64,000 bases of DNA from Clostridium sp. UBA699. GTDB lineage: Bacteria; Bacillota; Clostridia; Clostridiales; Clostridiaceae. Both the position numbers and the translations under genes were made by a program. The stretch lies in the NCBI GenBank assembly GCA_002298915.1, contig DBML01000001.1, positions 247,638-311,637 of the forward strand, given 5' to 3'. A model generated the notes under the pieces. The model made no database searches, was not told where the DNA came from, and worked only from the letters and a program-made list of their open reading frames with translations. Shown here piece after piece: positions 1 through 8,194 of this stretch (positions are counted from its first letter, which is position 1; each line of letters opens with the position of its first letter).

Positions 1-1635
1 GCATGGGTGCCTGCACACAAGCCGCGCACCTTCTGGGAAGCAGTGCAGGCTGTATGGACAATCGAATCGCTGCTTGTTGTTGAAGAGAACCAGACAGGAA
101 TGTCGATAGGCCGTGTGGACCAGTACATGTACCCTTACTACAAGGACGACATAGAAAGCGGAAGGATGACGGAGTACGAAGCATTCGACCTGGCGGGCTG
201 CATGCTTATAAAGATGTCGGAGATGATGTGGGTAACAAGCGAAGGTGCTTCCAAGTTCTTCGCAGGCTACCAGCCGTTCGTAAACATGTGCGTGGGCGGA
301 GTCACAAGAGAAGGAAGGGACGCAACGAACGACCTGACCTACCTGCTTATGGATGCCGTAAGGCACGTGAGGATATACCAGCCTTCGCTGGCATGCCGTA
401 TCCACAACAAGTCGCCTAAGAAGTACATGAAGAAGATCGTCGACGTAATACGCTCGGGAATGGGATTCCCTGCCTGCCACTTCGACGACACGCACATAAA
501 GATGATGCTGGCAAAGGGCGTTTCCATAGAGGACGCCAGGGACTACTGCCTCATGGGCTGCGTTGAGCCTCAGAAATCCGGAAGGATGTACCAGTGGACA
601 TCAACGGCTTACACGCAGTGGCCGATATGCATTGAGCTCGTCATGAACCACGGGGTTCCGCTCTGGTACGGCAAGCAGGTATGCCCTGACATGGGAGACC
701 TGAGCAGGTACAAGACCTATGAGGAGTTCGACAGCGCGGTCAAGGAAATGATCAAGTACGTTACAAGGCTCAGCGGAGTGGCTACGGTAATCTCCCAGAG
801 GGTGCACAGGGACTTGGCTCCTAAGCCTCTCATGTCGATAATGTACGAAGGCTGCATGGAGAACGGAAAAGACGTATCCGCAGGCGGAGCGATGTACAAC
901 TTCGGTCCTGGAGTTGTGTGGTCGGGTCTCGCAACCTACGCAGACTCAATGGCCGCAATAAAGAAGCTTGTGTTCGACGATAAGAAGTACACCCTCCAGC
1001 AGCTCAACGAAGCTCTCAAGGCTGACTTCGCAGGCTGCGAGCAGGTTAAGCAGGACTGCCTCAAGGCTCCTAAGTTCGGAAACGACGACGACTATGCTGA
1101 CCTTATAGCTGCAGACCTGGTTAACTTCACGGAGCACGAGCACAGGAAATTCAAGACGCTCTACTCGGTGATGTGCCACGGAACGCTTTCCATATCGAAC
1201 AATACGCCGTTCGGACAGCTCACAGGAGCTACAGCAAACGGAAGAGCAGCATGGACCCCTCTGTCAGACGGAATAAGCCCTACCCAGGGAGCGGACTTCA
1301 AGGGCCCTACAGCGATAATCAAATCGATATCCAAGATGTCAAACGACAACATGAACCTCGGAATGGTGCACAACTTCAAGATAATGGCCGGACTGCTGGA
1401 AACACCTGAGGGAGAAGAAGGAATAATCACTCTCCTGCGAACAGCATGCCTGCTTGGAAACGGCGAGATGCAGTTCAACTACCTTGACAACAACACCCTT
1501 GCCGAAGCTCAGAAGCACCCTGAGCAATACAGGGACCTCATCGTGAGGGTTGCAGGCTACAGCGCATTCTTCACAGAGCTCTGCAAGGACGTACAGGACG
1601 AAATAATAAGCAGGACGATGCTTACACACTTTTAA
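1..1635 (+). CDS. cutC: Choline trimethylamine-lyase, 3' part (5' end outside window)
   Basis: Glycyl radical enzyme that cleaves choline to trimethylamine and acetaldehyde inside a microcompartment. The frame is open from base 1, so about 544 C-terminal residues are present and the N-terminal part (about 300 residues by family size) is cut off by the window edge. The active-site segment reads MGCVEPQKSGR followed by YQWTSTAYTQWP, which is typical of CutC rather than glycerol or propanediol dehydratases; it contains the thiyl cysteine and catalytic glutamate. The glycyl radical loop near the C terminus reads RVAGYSAFF. The activase gene and shell genes follow directly, which supports the assignment. 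The identification is strong; only the start is unseen. Confidence 0.95.
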   Translation, partial: AWVPAHKPRTFWEAVQAVWTIESLLVVEENQTGMSIGRVDQYMYPYYKDDIESGRMTEYEAFDLAGCMLIKMSEMMWVTSEGASKFFAGYQPFVNMCVGGVTREGRDATNDLTYLLMDAVRHVRIYQPSLACRIHNKSPKKYMKKIVDVIRSGMGFPACHFDDTHIKMMLAKGVSIEDARDYCLMGCVEPQKSGRMYQWTSTAYTQWPICIELVMNHGVPLWYGKQVCPDMGDLSRYKTYEEFDSAVKEMIKYVTRLSGVATVISQRVHRDLAPKPLMSIMYEGCMENGKDVSAGGAMYNFGPGVVWSGLATYADSMAAIKKLVFDDKKYTLQQLNEALKADFAGCEQVKQDCLKAPKFGNDDDYADLIAADLVNFTEHEHRKFKTLYSVMCHGTLSISNNTPFGQLTGATANGRAAWTPLSDGISPTQGADFKGPTAIIKSISKMSNDNMNLGMVHNFKIMAGLLETPEGEEGIITLLRTACLLGNGEMQFNYLDNNTLAEAQKHPEQYRDLIVRVAGYSAFFTELCKDVQDEIISRTMLTHF

Positions 1636-1641
1636 TTAACA

Positions 1642-1669
1642 GCGGCCCGGTTCGAGACGGCCGGGCCGC
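1642..1669 (+). other. GC-rich intercistronic hairpin between cutC and cutD
   Basis: A perfect 9-bp stem (GCGGCCCGG at 1642-1650 with CCGGGCCGC at 1661-1669) has a 10-base loop. It is followed by ACATAAAAAC rather than a T-run, so it is a poor terminator. It may mark an mRNA processing or stability site that keeps cutC message in excess over the activase; that role is inference. Confidence 0.6.
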
Positions 1670-1695
1670 AACATAAAAACAGGAGATTGGATGGT

Positions 1696-2646
1696 ATGAG
1701 CAATACAAAGGCAGGAATGATCGAAAGAAAAGCTATGATCTTCAATGTGCAAAAATACAACATGTATGACGGGCCAGGGATTAGGACGCTGGTGTTCTTC
1801 AAGGGATGCCCTCTGCGCTGCAAATGGTGCGCGAACCCGGAAGGCCTTGAAAAGAAGTATCAGGTCCTGTACAAGAGGAACGTGTGCGTCGACTGCGGTG
1901 CCTGCGTCTCGGTTTGTCCGGTGGGAATACATTCAATCAACAGTGATCACAAGCACGAGGTAAACCGCAGCATAGACTGCACAGGCTGCAGGAAGTGCCA
2001 GGAGGTATGCCCGGAGGCTGCCCTCTCTGTTGTAGGGGAGGTAAAGACAATATCGGAACTGATGGAGATCATAGAGGAGGACAGGAACTTCTACGACGTT
2101 TCAGGCGGCGGAGTCACCCTGGGAGGCGGAGAGGTCACGATGCAGGCTGAATTCGCAACGAACCTTCTCATGACATGCAAGCAGGAAGGGATCAACACAG
2201 CCATCGAAACCTGCGGATACGTGAAGCAGGAGGCAATACTGCAGATGGCAGAATTCGTTGACCTGTTCCTTTACGACATAAAGCATATCGACCCGGTAAC
2301 GCACTACAAGCTGACCGGGGTCCACAACGAGAGGATCCTGGAAAACCTGAAGGAGCTGCTCCGCAGAAGATACAACGTGAAGATAAGGATGCCGCTTTTG
2401 AAGGGCATAAACGACAGCCAGGACGAGATCGATAAGGTTATTGAGTTTCTGATGCCTTTCAGAGACTACAAGAACTTCAAAGGCATAGACCTTCTTCCTT
2501 ACCACAAGCTGGGAGTAAACAAATACAGCCAGCTGGACAAGGAATACCCGATAGAGGGTGACCCAAGCCTGCCGGGGGAGGACCTGGACAGGATAGAGGG
2601 ATGGATAAAGAAATACGATTTCCCGGTTACAGTAGTCAGGCACTGA
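1696..2646 (+). CDS. cutD: Choline TMA-lyase activating enzyme (radical SAM)
   Basis: Radical SAM activase that installs the glycyl radical on CutC using S-adenosylmethionine. The radical SAM cysteines are in CPLRCKWC (CxxxCxxC). An inserted ferredoxin-like domain follows with two four-cysteine clusters, CVDCGACVSVCP and CTGCRKCQEVCP, as is usual for glycyl radical activases. I chose the ATG at 1696 (316 aa): AGGAG at 1681-1685 is 10 bases upstream, whereas the in-frame TTG at 1687 would sit almost on the ribosome site. It lies 60 bases after cutC and would share its transcript. The assignment to choline rests on the neighbouring cutC. Confidence 0.92.
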   Translation: MSNTKAGMIERKAMIFNVQKYNMYDGPGIRTLVFFKGCPLRCKWCANPEGLEKKYQVLYKRNVCVDCGACVSVCPVGIHSINSDHKHEVNRSIDCTGCRKCQEVCPEAALSVVGEVKTISELMEIIEEDRNFYDVSGGGVTLGGGEVTMQAEFATNLLMTCKQEGINTAIETCGYVKQEAILQMAEFVDLFLYDIKHIDPVTHYKLTGVHNERILENLKELLRRRYNVKIRMPLLKGINDSQDEIDKVIEFLMPFRDYKNFKGIDLLPYHKLGVNKYSQLDKEYPIEGDPSLPGEDLDRIEGWIKKYDFPVTVVRH

Positions 2647-2685
2647 CGGATGTTCGGGAAAGGAAATGATTGAGAGGTAACCTAT

Positions 2686-3039
2686 ATGCTTGAAGCTGGA
2701 GAAAGATCTATACAACGTGTAATAGAGGAGTCCGTGCCGGGCAAACAGGTGACTATTGCTCACGTCATAGCTTCACCTATGCCCGACATATACGAGAGGC
2801 TGGGGATAGACGATAAAGGGGCGATAGGTATCTTGACCATAACGCCATACGAAGCAGCCATCATTGCGGCAGACGTCGCAACGAAGACTGCTGATGTGGA
2901 GATAGGGTTCCTGGACCGTTTCACAGGCTCGGTAGTTATCTCGGGCGATGTACAGAGCGTTGAAACAGCGCTGTCGGCGGTCAATGACATCCTGAAAAAC
3001 CTTCTGGGATTCATGACTGCACCCGTAACCAGAACATGA
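2686..3039 (+). CDS. Microcompartment shell protein, EutS/PduU type (permuted BMC-H)
   Basis: A 117-residue hexamer-forming shell subunit. The start ERSIQRVIEESVPGKQVT followed by AHVIASPMPDIYERLG is typical of the circularly permuted EutS/PduU group, in which the N-terminal strands form a small barrel over the hexamer pore. A good ribosome site (GAGGT) precedes the ATG. The stop overlaps the start of the next gene (ATGA), so the two are translationally coupled. Expected function is facet formation of the choline microcompartment. Confidence 0.9.
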   Translation: MLEAGERSIQRVIEESVPGKQVTIAHVIASPMPDIYERLGIDDKGAIGILTITPYEAAIIAADVATKTADVEIGFLDRFTGSVVISGDVQSVETALSAVNDILKNLLGFMTAPVTRT

Positions 3040-3533
3040 GGAAGAAACGGATAATGGTGGTGGGACCGACAAGCTGCGGAAAGACGACGCTGGTCAACTG
3101 GCTCAACGATTACGAAGGCCCGCTGAAAAAAACACAGGATATGATTTACGGAAAGAATACTATAGATGTTCCCGGTTCCTACATCGAGAACACCTGGATG
3201 TATAAACATATAATTGCAGCTGCGCAGGATGCATCTCACGTGCTGATCCTTGTTGACCAGTCAAGGTGCGTGAACAAGTACCCGCCGGGATTCGCAAAGG
3301 CGTTCAGATGCCCGGTGATCGGCGTTATCACTAAGGCGGACCTCGATAAGGAAAACGAGGAGCTCTGCATCAAACAGCTGAAGCAGATCGGGGTGGAGCC
3401 GCCTTACTACAGGGTGAGCTTCCCGGGAGCAGCGGGCGCAGCAGAACTTAAGGAACGTTTACTTAGAGAGCGTGAAGCAAAGGGGGAGCAAGATGAAATT
3501 CATAACCGAAGAAGAACTGAGGGATCAATATAG
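3036..3533 (+). CDS. EutP/PduV-like P-loop protein of the microcompartment
   Basis: A 165-residue small GTPase-like protein. A Walker A motif GPTSCGKTT lies at residues 9-17, and a TKAD motif (residues about 110-113) matches the guanine-recognition NKxD position. The family (EutP/PduV) is linked to microcompartment positioning or acetate kinase activity; the precise role is unsettled. It overlaps the upstream shell gene by four bases and the downstream EutT-like gene by about 40 bases, which is tight operon packing. Confidence 0.88.
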   Translation: MRKKRIMVVGPTSCGKTTLVNWLNDYEGPLKKTQDMIYGKNTIDVPGSYIENTWMYKHIIAAAQDASHVLILVDQSRCVNKYPPGFAKAFRCPVIGVITKADLDKENEELCIKQLKQIGVEPPYYRVSFPGAAGAAELKERLLREREAKGEQDEIHNRRRTEGSI

Positions 3534-4152
3534 AAAAGAACCTTTCACAGCCTACCGGTTGGAAGAGGGTGCCAGGCTTACCCCCGGTGCGCGTCAGTTC
3601 CTGTCCGACAGGGGTATAGCCATGGTTGACAGCATGCCCGCACCGTCGAAAGGTGCGGCAAAGTCCAGCAGAATGAGCGCTATCGAAAAAAAGAAGCTGG
3701 GCTGCATGTTGAAATCAGCAGAAGCGATGTTCCTCCTAGCCGGAGAAGAGCTTCTCAGAGGAGACCAGAATCTGGCACAGGAAGTTATCGAGCTTGGGAA
3801 ACAGCTGTCCCGCATCAAGAGTTCCTTCGCCATCAGCGGAACAGCCGACAATCTGAGCTGCAGGGAGTGCGAGGGTATAAACGAAAAGAACTTTTCGGAA
3901 GAGCTTGATGACTGCTTTGAAATTACTGATGCCCACATACAGCTGAAAAAAGGAAGGGACATTGTGCTGCTGCACAGGCTCCGATGCTCTCTCAGGGAGC
4001 TGGAGGCATGCATCCTGGAAATGTCCGAAGGGCGCACTGAAGAAAACGGAGCGATCAAGGATATTGTCGGGAAACTCAACCAAATAGTAAACACGCTGTC
4101 CCAGATGATATGTTCGGTAGTTGGAGGTAAAATATGTCAGAGAAAATGTTAA
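3493..4152 (+). CDS. EutT-like cobalamin adenosyltransferase-family protein
   Basis: A 219-residue protein. The N-terminal part (FITEEELRDQYRKEPF, then LTPGARQFLSDRGI) matches the start of EutT-type proteins; a cysteine-containing middle segment (SCRECEG) is followed by a helical C-terminal part. The ATG at 3493 is preceded by GGGGGAG, better than the upstream in-frame ATG at 3472. Known EutT proteins make adenosylcobalamin for ethanolamine lyase. CutC needs no B12, so here the protein may be a relic, may serve another B12 enzyme, or may have a changed job. Family placement is moderate. Confidence 0.7.
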   Translation: MKFITEEELRDQYRKEPFTAYRLEEGARLTPGARQFLSDRGIAMVDSMPAPSKGAAKSSRMSAIEKKKLGCMLKSAEAMFLLAGEELLRGDQNLAQEVIELGKQLSRIKSSFAISGTADNLSCRECEGINEKNFSEELDDCFEITDAHIQLKKGRDIVLLHRLRCSLRELEACILEMSEGRTEENGAIKDIVGKLNQIVNTLSQMICSVVGGKICQRKC

Positions 4153-4979
4153 ATTATGAGTACTGCGACCAGCTCGTGAGGGACTTCGAAAACGTGGTGA
4201 AAAACCCAATAAGAGAGAGATCCTCAGTTTACTACACAGGGGTCGACCTGGGAACCGCCTGCGTTGTGCTGGCAGTAGTGGATGAAAATTACAGGCCTGT
4301 AGCAGGAGCCTACAGGTACGCAGATGTGGTTAGGGACGGCATGGTAGTAGACTACATCGGAGCCGTGAACATAGTGAGGGAACTCAAAAGGGAAATAGAA
4401 GAAAAGCTGGGCACGGAGCTCATATACGCAGCTGCAGCGATCCCTCCGGGGACAGACGCGCTGGACCACGGGGCGGTAAAGAACGTTGCGCAGGCTGCAG
4501 GCTTTGAGATAACAAGCCTGCTGGACGAACCAACAGCTGCAAACAAGGTTCTGAAGATAAAGAACGGCGCAGTTGTGGACATAGGCGGAGGAACCACAGG
4601 GATATCAATACTGAAGGACGGCGAGGTTGTGTACGTAGCAGATGAGCCGACAGGGGGAACACACTTCTCGCTGGTCGTATCAGGCGCATACAAGAAGACG
4701 TTCGGAGAGGCGGAGCTTTTCAAGCGGGATCCGAAAAATCACAGGGAGCTTATACCGGTTCTCAAACCTGTTGTTGAAAAGATAGCATCGATAATAAACC
4801 AGCATGTCAAAGGCTATGATGTAAGCGAGATATCGCTGGTAGGCGGAACCTGCTGCCTGGCTGGAATTGAGGATATCATAGAGAAGAAGACAGGCATATT
4901 CACCCACAAGCCTGAAAACCCGATGTTCGTAACGCCGCTGGGTATTGCGCTGAGCTGCACCCAGGACAGCCTAGGATAG
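4134..4979 (+). CDS. eutJ: EutJ-like actin/Hsp70-fold chaperone of the microcompartment
   Basis: A 281-residue member of the EutJ family (actin/Hsp70 ATPase fold). Visible elements are the phosphate-1 loop GVDLGTACVV near residue 38 and the phosphate-2 loop VVDIGGGTTGI near residue 147, plus the adenosine-binding region LVGGTCCLAGI. The start codon has GGAGG eight bases upstream and overlaps the end of the previous gene. The family is encoded in many Eut-type loci and is thought to help fold or reactivate cargo; the precise substrate is not known. Confidence 0.88.
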   Translation: MSEKMLNYEYCDQLVRDFENVVKNPIRERSSVYYTGVDLGTACVVLAVVDENYRPVAGAYRYADVVRDGMVVDYIGAVNIVRELKREIEEKLGTELIYAAAAIPPGTDALDHGAVKNVAQAAGFEITSLLDEPTAANKVLKIKNGAVVDIGGGTTGISILKDGEVVYVADEPTGGTHFSLVVSGAYKKTFGEAELFKRDPKNHRELIPVLKPVVEKIASIINQHVKGYDVSEISLVGGTCCLAGIEDIIEKKTGIFTHKPENPMFVTPLGIALSCTQDSLG

Positions 4980-4992
4980 GGGATGATGAGGA

Positions 4993-5295
4993 ATGGAATT
5001 TAGAATCATAAAATCTCCCTCCCAGGGGACGCTGGACATACTCATGAGGCGAATGAGCCCGGGAGTTGGCGGCGAAAACATGTGCACGGACGCGGTAGGG
5101 CTTGTTCAGGGCAGGATGATAGACATGATCTGCGCCGCCGACATTGCCGAAAAGGCTGTAGGGGTGACAGTTGGGGACGTCAAGGGCAGCTGTCCGCAGA
5201 ACATGATTATGATCGCAATATTCGGGGACACGTCCTCCGTCGAATCGGCGATCGGGGAGATCAAACTCACTTTGGAAAAGGGGAAAGAGTTATGA
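4993..5295 (+). CDS. Microcompartment shell protein with N-terminal extension (BMC-H)
   Basis: A 100-residue BMC-domain protein. The first 30 or so residues (FRIIKSPSQGTLDILMRRM) precede a recognisable BMC core: AVGLVQGRMIDMICAADIAE, then VKGSCPQNMIMIAIFGD. It differs clearly from the two canonical EutM-like proteins at 11 kb, so it probably forms a different tile or edge. Its stop TGA overlaps the start of the vertex-protein gene (ATGA), which couples their translation. Confidence 0.82.
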   Translation: MEFRIIKSPSQGTLDILMRRMSPGVGGENMCTDAVGLVQGRMIDMICAADIAEKAVGVTVGDVKGSCPQNMIMIAIFGDTSSVESAIGEIKLTLEKGKEL

Positions 5296-5558
5296 TAACA
5301 GCGAGACTGATTGACAACGTATGGGCAACAAGAAAAGCTGATTCCCTCAACGGGTACAAACTCATGCTCGCGGAGGTGATTGGCGGCGGGACAACCAACG
5401 GCCAACGCATGATAGTTGTGGACATAATAAGTGCAGGAATCGGCGACAGGGTGATCATAACCACGGGTTCATCTGCCAGGCGGATGCTTGGCAAGGACGA
5501 TATCCCTGTGGATGCGGTTGTGGTCGGGATAATAGACGACGACTGCAGCTTTGAATAA
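5292..5558 (+). CDS. eutN: Microcompartment vertex protein, EutN/CcmL family (BMC-P)
   Basis: An 88-residue pentamer-forming protein that caps the vertices of the shell. The sequence MITARLIDNVWATRKADSL and the later VDIISAGIGDRVIITTGSSA are typical of EutN/CcmL. The ATG at 5292 overlaps the upstream stop by four bases; a longer open frame beginning at 5082 is only read-through in the frame of the previous gene. It is the only vertex protein in the window, in line with the few copies a shell needs. Confidence 0.93.
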   Translation: MITARLIDNVWATRKADSLNGYKLMLAEVIGGGTTNGQRMIVVDIISAGIGDRVIITTGSSARRMLGKDDIPVDAVVVGIIDDDCSFE

Positions 5559-5586
5559 ATACAGGAAAATGACAGGAGTGGTATGA

Positions 5587-6915
5587 ATGAGTCTTCTTGA
5601 CATGGTGAGAGAAGCCGGCGTTATAGGCGCAGGCGGGGCAGGGTTTCCCACCCACGCCAAACTGACATCTAAGTCGGAATATATACTCCTCAACGGAGCG
5701 GAATGCGAACCGCTGCTAAGGGTGGACCAGCAGCTGATGGAGCTCTTCCCCGATGAGATAATAAAGGGATTTGAGGCTGCAGGCAGGTACATCGGAGCGG
5801 GGAAAGCCATCCTGGGAGTAAAAGGAAAGCATAAGAGAGTGATTGGGATCCTTAAGGAAAGGATAGCGGCGCTCGGGCTTGGGGATTATGTGGAGGTTGG
5901 AGAGCTTCCGGACATATACCCTGCTGGCGACGAACAGGTCCTCGTATACGAGCTGACAGGCAGGACGGTCCCTGAGGCAGGCATCCCGATACAGGTAGGA
6001 TGCGTTGTAATCAACTCCGAGACGGCCCTGAACATCTACAACGCGATGCAGGGCAAGCCTGTGACAGAAAAATATATAACTCTGGCTGGAGACATCCCGA
6101 ACAGAATAACCGTGAAGGTGCCGGTGGGAACTCCGATAATAGATGTTCTGAAGCTGAGCGGGCTAGAGAACTTTGACGGATACGCTGTTATCGACGGAGG
6201 CCCGATGATGGGGCCGGTCATGAGCAGCACTGACGGATATATAACAAAGAAAAACAAGGGCTTCGTGATCCTGAAGAAGAATCATCACCTGATACGCAAG
6301 AAATCGGTGACACCGGAGCAGGCCAGAAGAATAAACAGGGCTTCCTGCGAGCAGTGCAGGATGTGCACGGACATGTGCCCTCGATACCTCATAGGACACG
6401 ACATGCAGCCACACAAGATGATGAGGGCGCTTGCCTACAAGCTTGACAGCGTTGAAGGTCAGAAGACTGCAATGCTCTGCTGCCAGTGCAACCTGTGCGA
6501 ACTGTTCTCCTGTCCGGCGGGCCTGTACCCGAGGAATGCAAACATGTACTTCAAGGAGAAGCTGGTCCAGCAGAACATTAGATACAAGCCGGAAAAGACC
6601 GAGTTCACAGCCCGAAAGAGCCGCGAGCACCGCCTGATTCCAAGCAAACGCCTTATCGCCAGGCTCGGGCTATACGCTTTCGACAAGCCGGCCCCGATGT
6701 CGTCAGTCGAAATGAAGCCAGGGCTGGTATGCATAGCAACAAGGCAGCACGTGGGAGCACCTGCAGTCAGCACCGTAACCGCAGGCGACCATGTGCAGGC
6801 TGGGCAGCTGATCGGCAGGATACCTGAGGGAAGCCTTGGGGCAACGATACATTCGAGCATCTCGGGCACTGTCGTCGAAAGCGGAAATGATTATATTGCG
6901 ATAAGGAGGGACTGA
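5587..6915 (+). CDS. pduS: PduS-like flavin/Fe-S electron transfer protein
   Basis: A 442-residue RnfC-like protein. The N-terminal glycine-rich flavin/NADH-binding loop reads GAGGAGFPTHAKL and is followed by LNGAECEPLL. Two four-cysteine motifs, CEQCRMCTDMCP and CCQCNLCELFSCP, should bind 4Fe-4S clusters. In propanediol compartments PduS is a cobalamin reductase that docks on PduT. The cut pathway needs no cobalamin, so here PduS more likely moves NADH electrons across the shell to keep redox balance or supply the CutD activase; that is inference. It is two bases from pduT. Confidence 0.9.
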   Translation: MSLLDMVREAGVIGAGGAGFPTHAKLTSKSEYILLNGAECEPLLRVDQQLMELFPDEIIKGFEAAGRYIGAGKAILGVKGKHKRVIGILKERIAALGLGDYVEVGELPDIYPAGDEQVLVYELTGRTVPEAGIPIQVGCVVINSETALNIYNAMQGKPVTEKYITLAGDIPNRITVKVPVGTPIIDVLKLSGLENFDGYAVIDGGPMMGPVMSSTDGYITKKNKGFVILKKNHHLIRKKSVTPEQARRINRASCEQCRMCTDMCPRYLIGHDMQPHKMMRALAYKLDSVEGQKTAMLCCQCNLCELFSCPAGLYPRNANMYFKEKLVQQNIRYKPEKTEFTARKSREHRLIPSKRLIARLGLYAFDKPAPMSSVEMKPGLVCIATRQHVGAPAVSTVTAGDHVQAGQLIGRIPEGSLGATIHSSISGTVVESGNDYIAIRRD

Positions 6916-6916
6916 T

Positions 6917-7465
6917 ATGTCGAATGCAATAGGAATGGTTGAATTTACTAGCATCGCCCGCGGTATTTACTGCGCGGACCAGATGGTGAAAACAGCCGAA
7001 GTTGAAATAGTAACCGCCGGGTCCACTTGCCCGGGCAAGTACATCGCAATCGTATCAGGGGATGTAGCAGCAGTGCAGGACTCAGTGGAAGTCGGAGAGA
7101 GGATGGCAGAGGAATTCCTCGTGGATTCCATAATCATACCGAATGTGCACCCGCTGGTTTTCCCGGCAATCACCGGGGCAACCATGCCGGACAGGCTGCA
7201 GGCTCTGGGGATAATAGAGTCGTTCTCGATGGCGACAATGCTGGTAGCGGCCGACGCAGTCCTGAAGGCTGCAGAGCTTGAGCCTCTGGAGATAAGGCTG
7301 GGAACAGGTCTTGGAGGAAAATCATACTTCACGTTCACCGGCGATGTAGCTGCAGTGCAGACCGGTGTGGAAGCAGGAACTGATGTCTGTGATGAAAAGG
7401 GCCTTCTTGTGAATGCAGAGGTCATACCTTCTCCTTCAGACAGATTGGTGTCATCTTTGTTCTGA
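6917..7465 (+). CDS. pduT: PduT-like tandem-domain shell protein (BMC-T)
   Basis: A 182-residue protein with two BMC domains in tandem (about residues 1-90 and 95-180; the second begins QALGIIESFSMATMLVAAD). Cysteine 38 in the pore loop GSTCPGKY sits at the position that binds a 4Fe-4S cluster at the three-fold axis in characterised PduT. With PduS encoded immediately upstream, this makes a plausible electron wire through the shell. The first-domain cysteine is seen; cluster binding is inferred from the family. Confidence 0.92.
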   Translation: MSNAIGMVEFTSIARGIYCADQMVKTAEVEIVTAGSTCPGKYIAIVSGDVAAVQDSVEVGERMAEEFLVDSIIIPNVHPLVFPAITGATMPDRLQALGIIESFSMATMLVAADAVLKAAELEPLEIRLGTGLGGKSYFTFTGDVAAVQTGVEAGTDVCDEKGLLVNAEVIPSPSDRLVSSLF

Positions 7466-7531
7466 TAAAGGAACTTGAATAGATGAGGAACTATCAAAGC
7501 AATGCAAAAGTTAAAGAAAGGATGTGAAGAA

Positions 7532-8182
7532 ATGAAAAAATTGATCATTGCAAAAGACGTTGAGGCAGCTGAAAAGCAGGGCAAGAAAGTGGTCTACATC
7601 GACTGCGAAACACTTGTCACTCCGGCGGCCAAAGACGCGGCCAGGGCTTGCGGCATAGAGTTCTCGACAGAGGCTCCGGTATGTGAAACAAAAGCCTGTG
7701 AACCTGCAAAGACATGCGAACCGGCTAAGACAACCCAGGAGGGAATCGACAGCGATATGATCTACCAGGTGTTCAAGGCTATGATGGATAAAGGTCTTCT
7801 AAACGGGCTGCTAGATTCATTTTCAAACAAACCCTACGCATCGGAAACCGACGGCTGCGGCTTGAAGGTGGTGCGGGGCAACACTGTGAGGATGGACGTT
7901 TTCGACACTGGAAACCCTGACCACAAGGTGTTCTATCAGGAAATCATCAATGCGAACGACGGATGTTCAATGAATGCGGGGCTGATCACAATAGAAGGCT
8001 GCGCCTTTGACTGGGAAACCACCTGCGAGGAGCTTTACCATGTAGTAGAGGGCACGCTGAATGTGACAGTAAACGGCAAGGTTTACACCGCACATCCTGG
8101 CGACTCTGTATTCTTCCCTAAGGGAGCCAAATTATCATTCGGGTCACCTGACAAGATGAAAGCATTCTATGCTACGCACTAG
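7532..8182 (+). CDS. eutQ: EutQ-like cupin protein of the microcompartment
   Basis: A 216-residue protein with a short N-terminal segment, a Cys/Lys-rich linker carrying a repeated EPAKTCEPAKT pattern (residues about 55-70), and a C-terminal cupin barrel (YHVVEGTLNVTVNGKVY, then HPGDSVFFPKG). EutQ proteins have been linked to acetate kinase activity and shell assembly in ethanolamine systems. The ATG at 7532 is preceded by AAAGGATGTGAAGA; an upstream in-frame ATG at 7502 is less well placed. With PduL it could complete acetyl-CoA to acetate with ATP gain, if the kinase role holds here. Confidence 0.85.
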   Translation: MKKLIIAKDVEAAEKQGKKVVYIDCETLVTPAAKDAARACGIEFSTEAPVCETKACEPAKTCEPAKTTQEGIDSDMIYQVFKAMMDKGLLNGLLDSFSNKPYASETDGCGLKVVRGNTVRMDVFDTGNPDHKVFYQEIINANDGCSMNAGLITIEGCAFDWETTCEELYHVVEGTLNVTVNGKVYTAHPGDSVFFPKGAKLSFGSPDKMKAFYATH

Positions 8183-8194
8183 GGGGAGTAAGGA

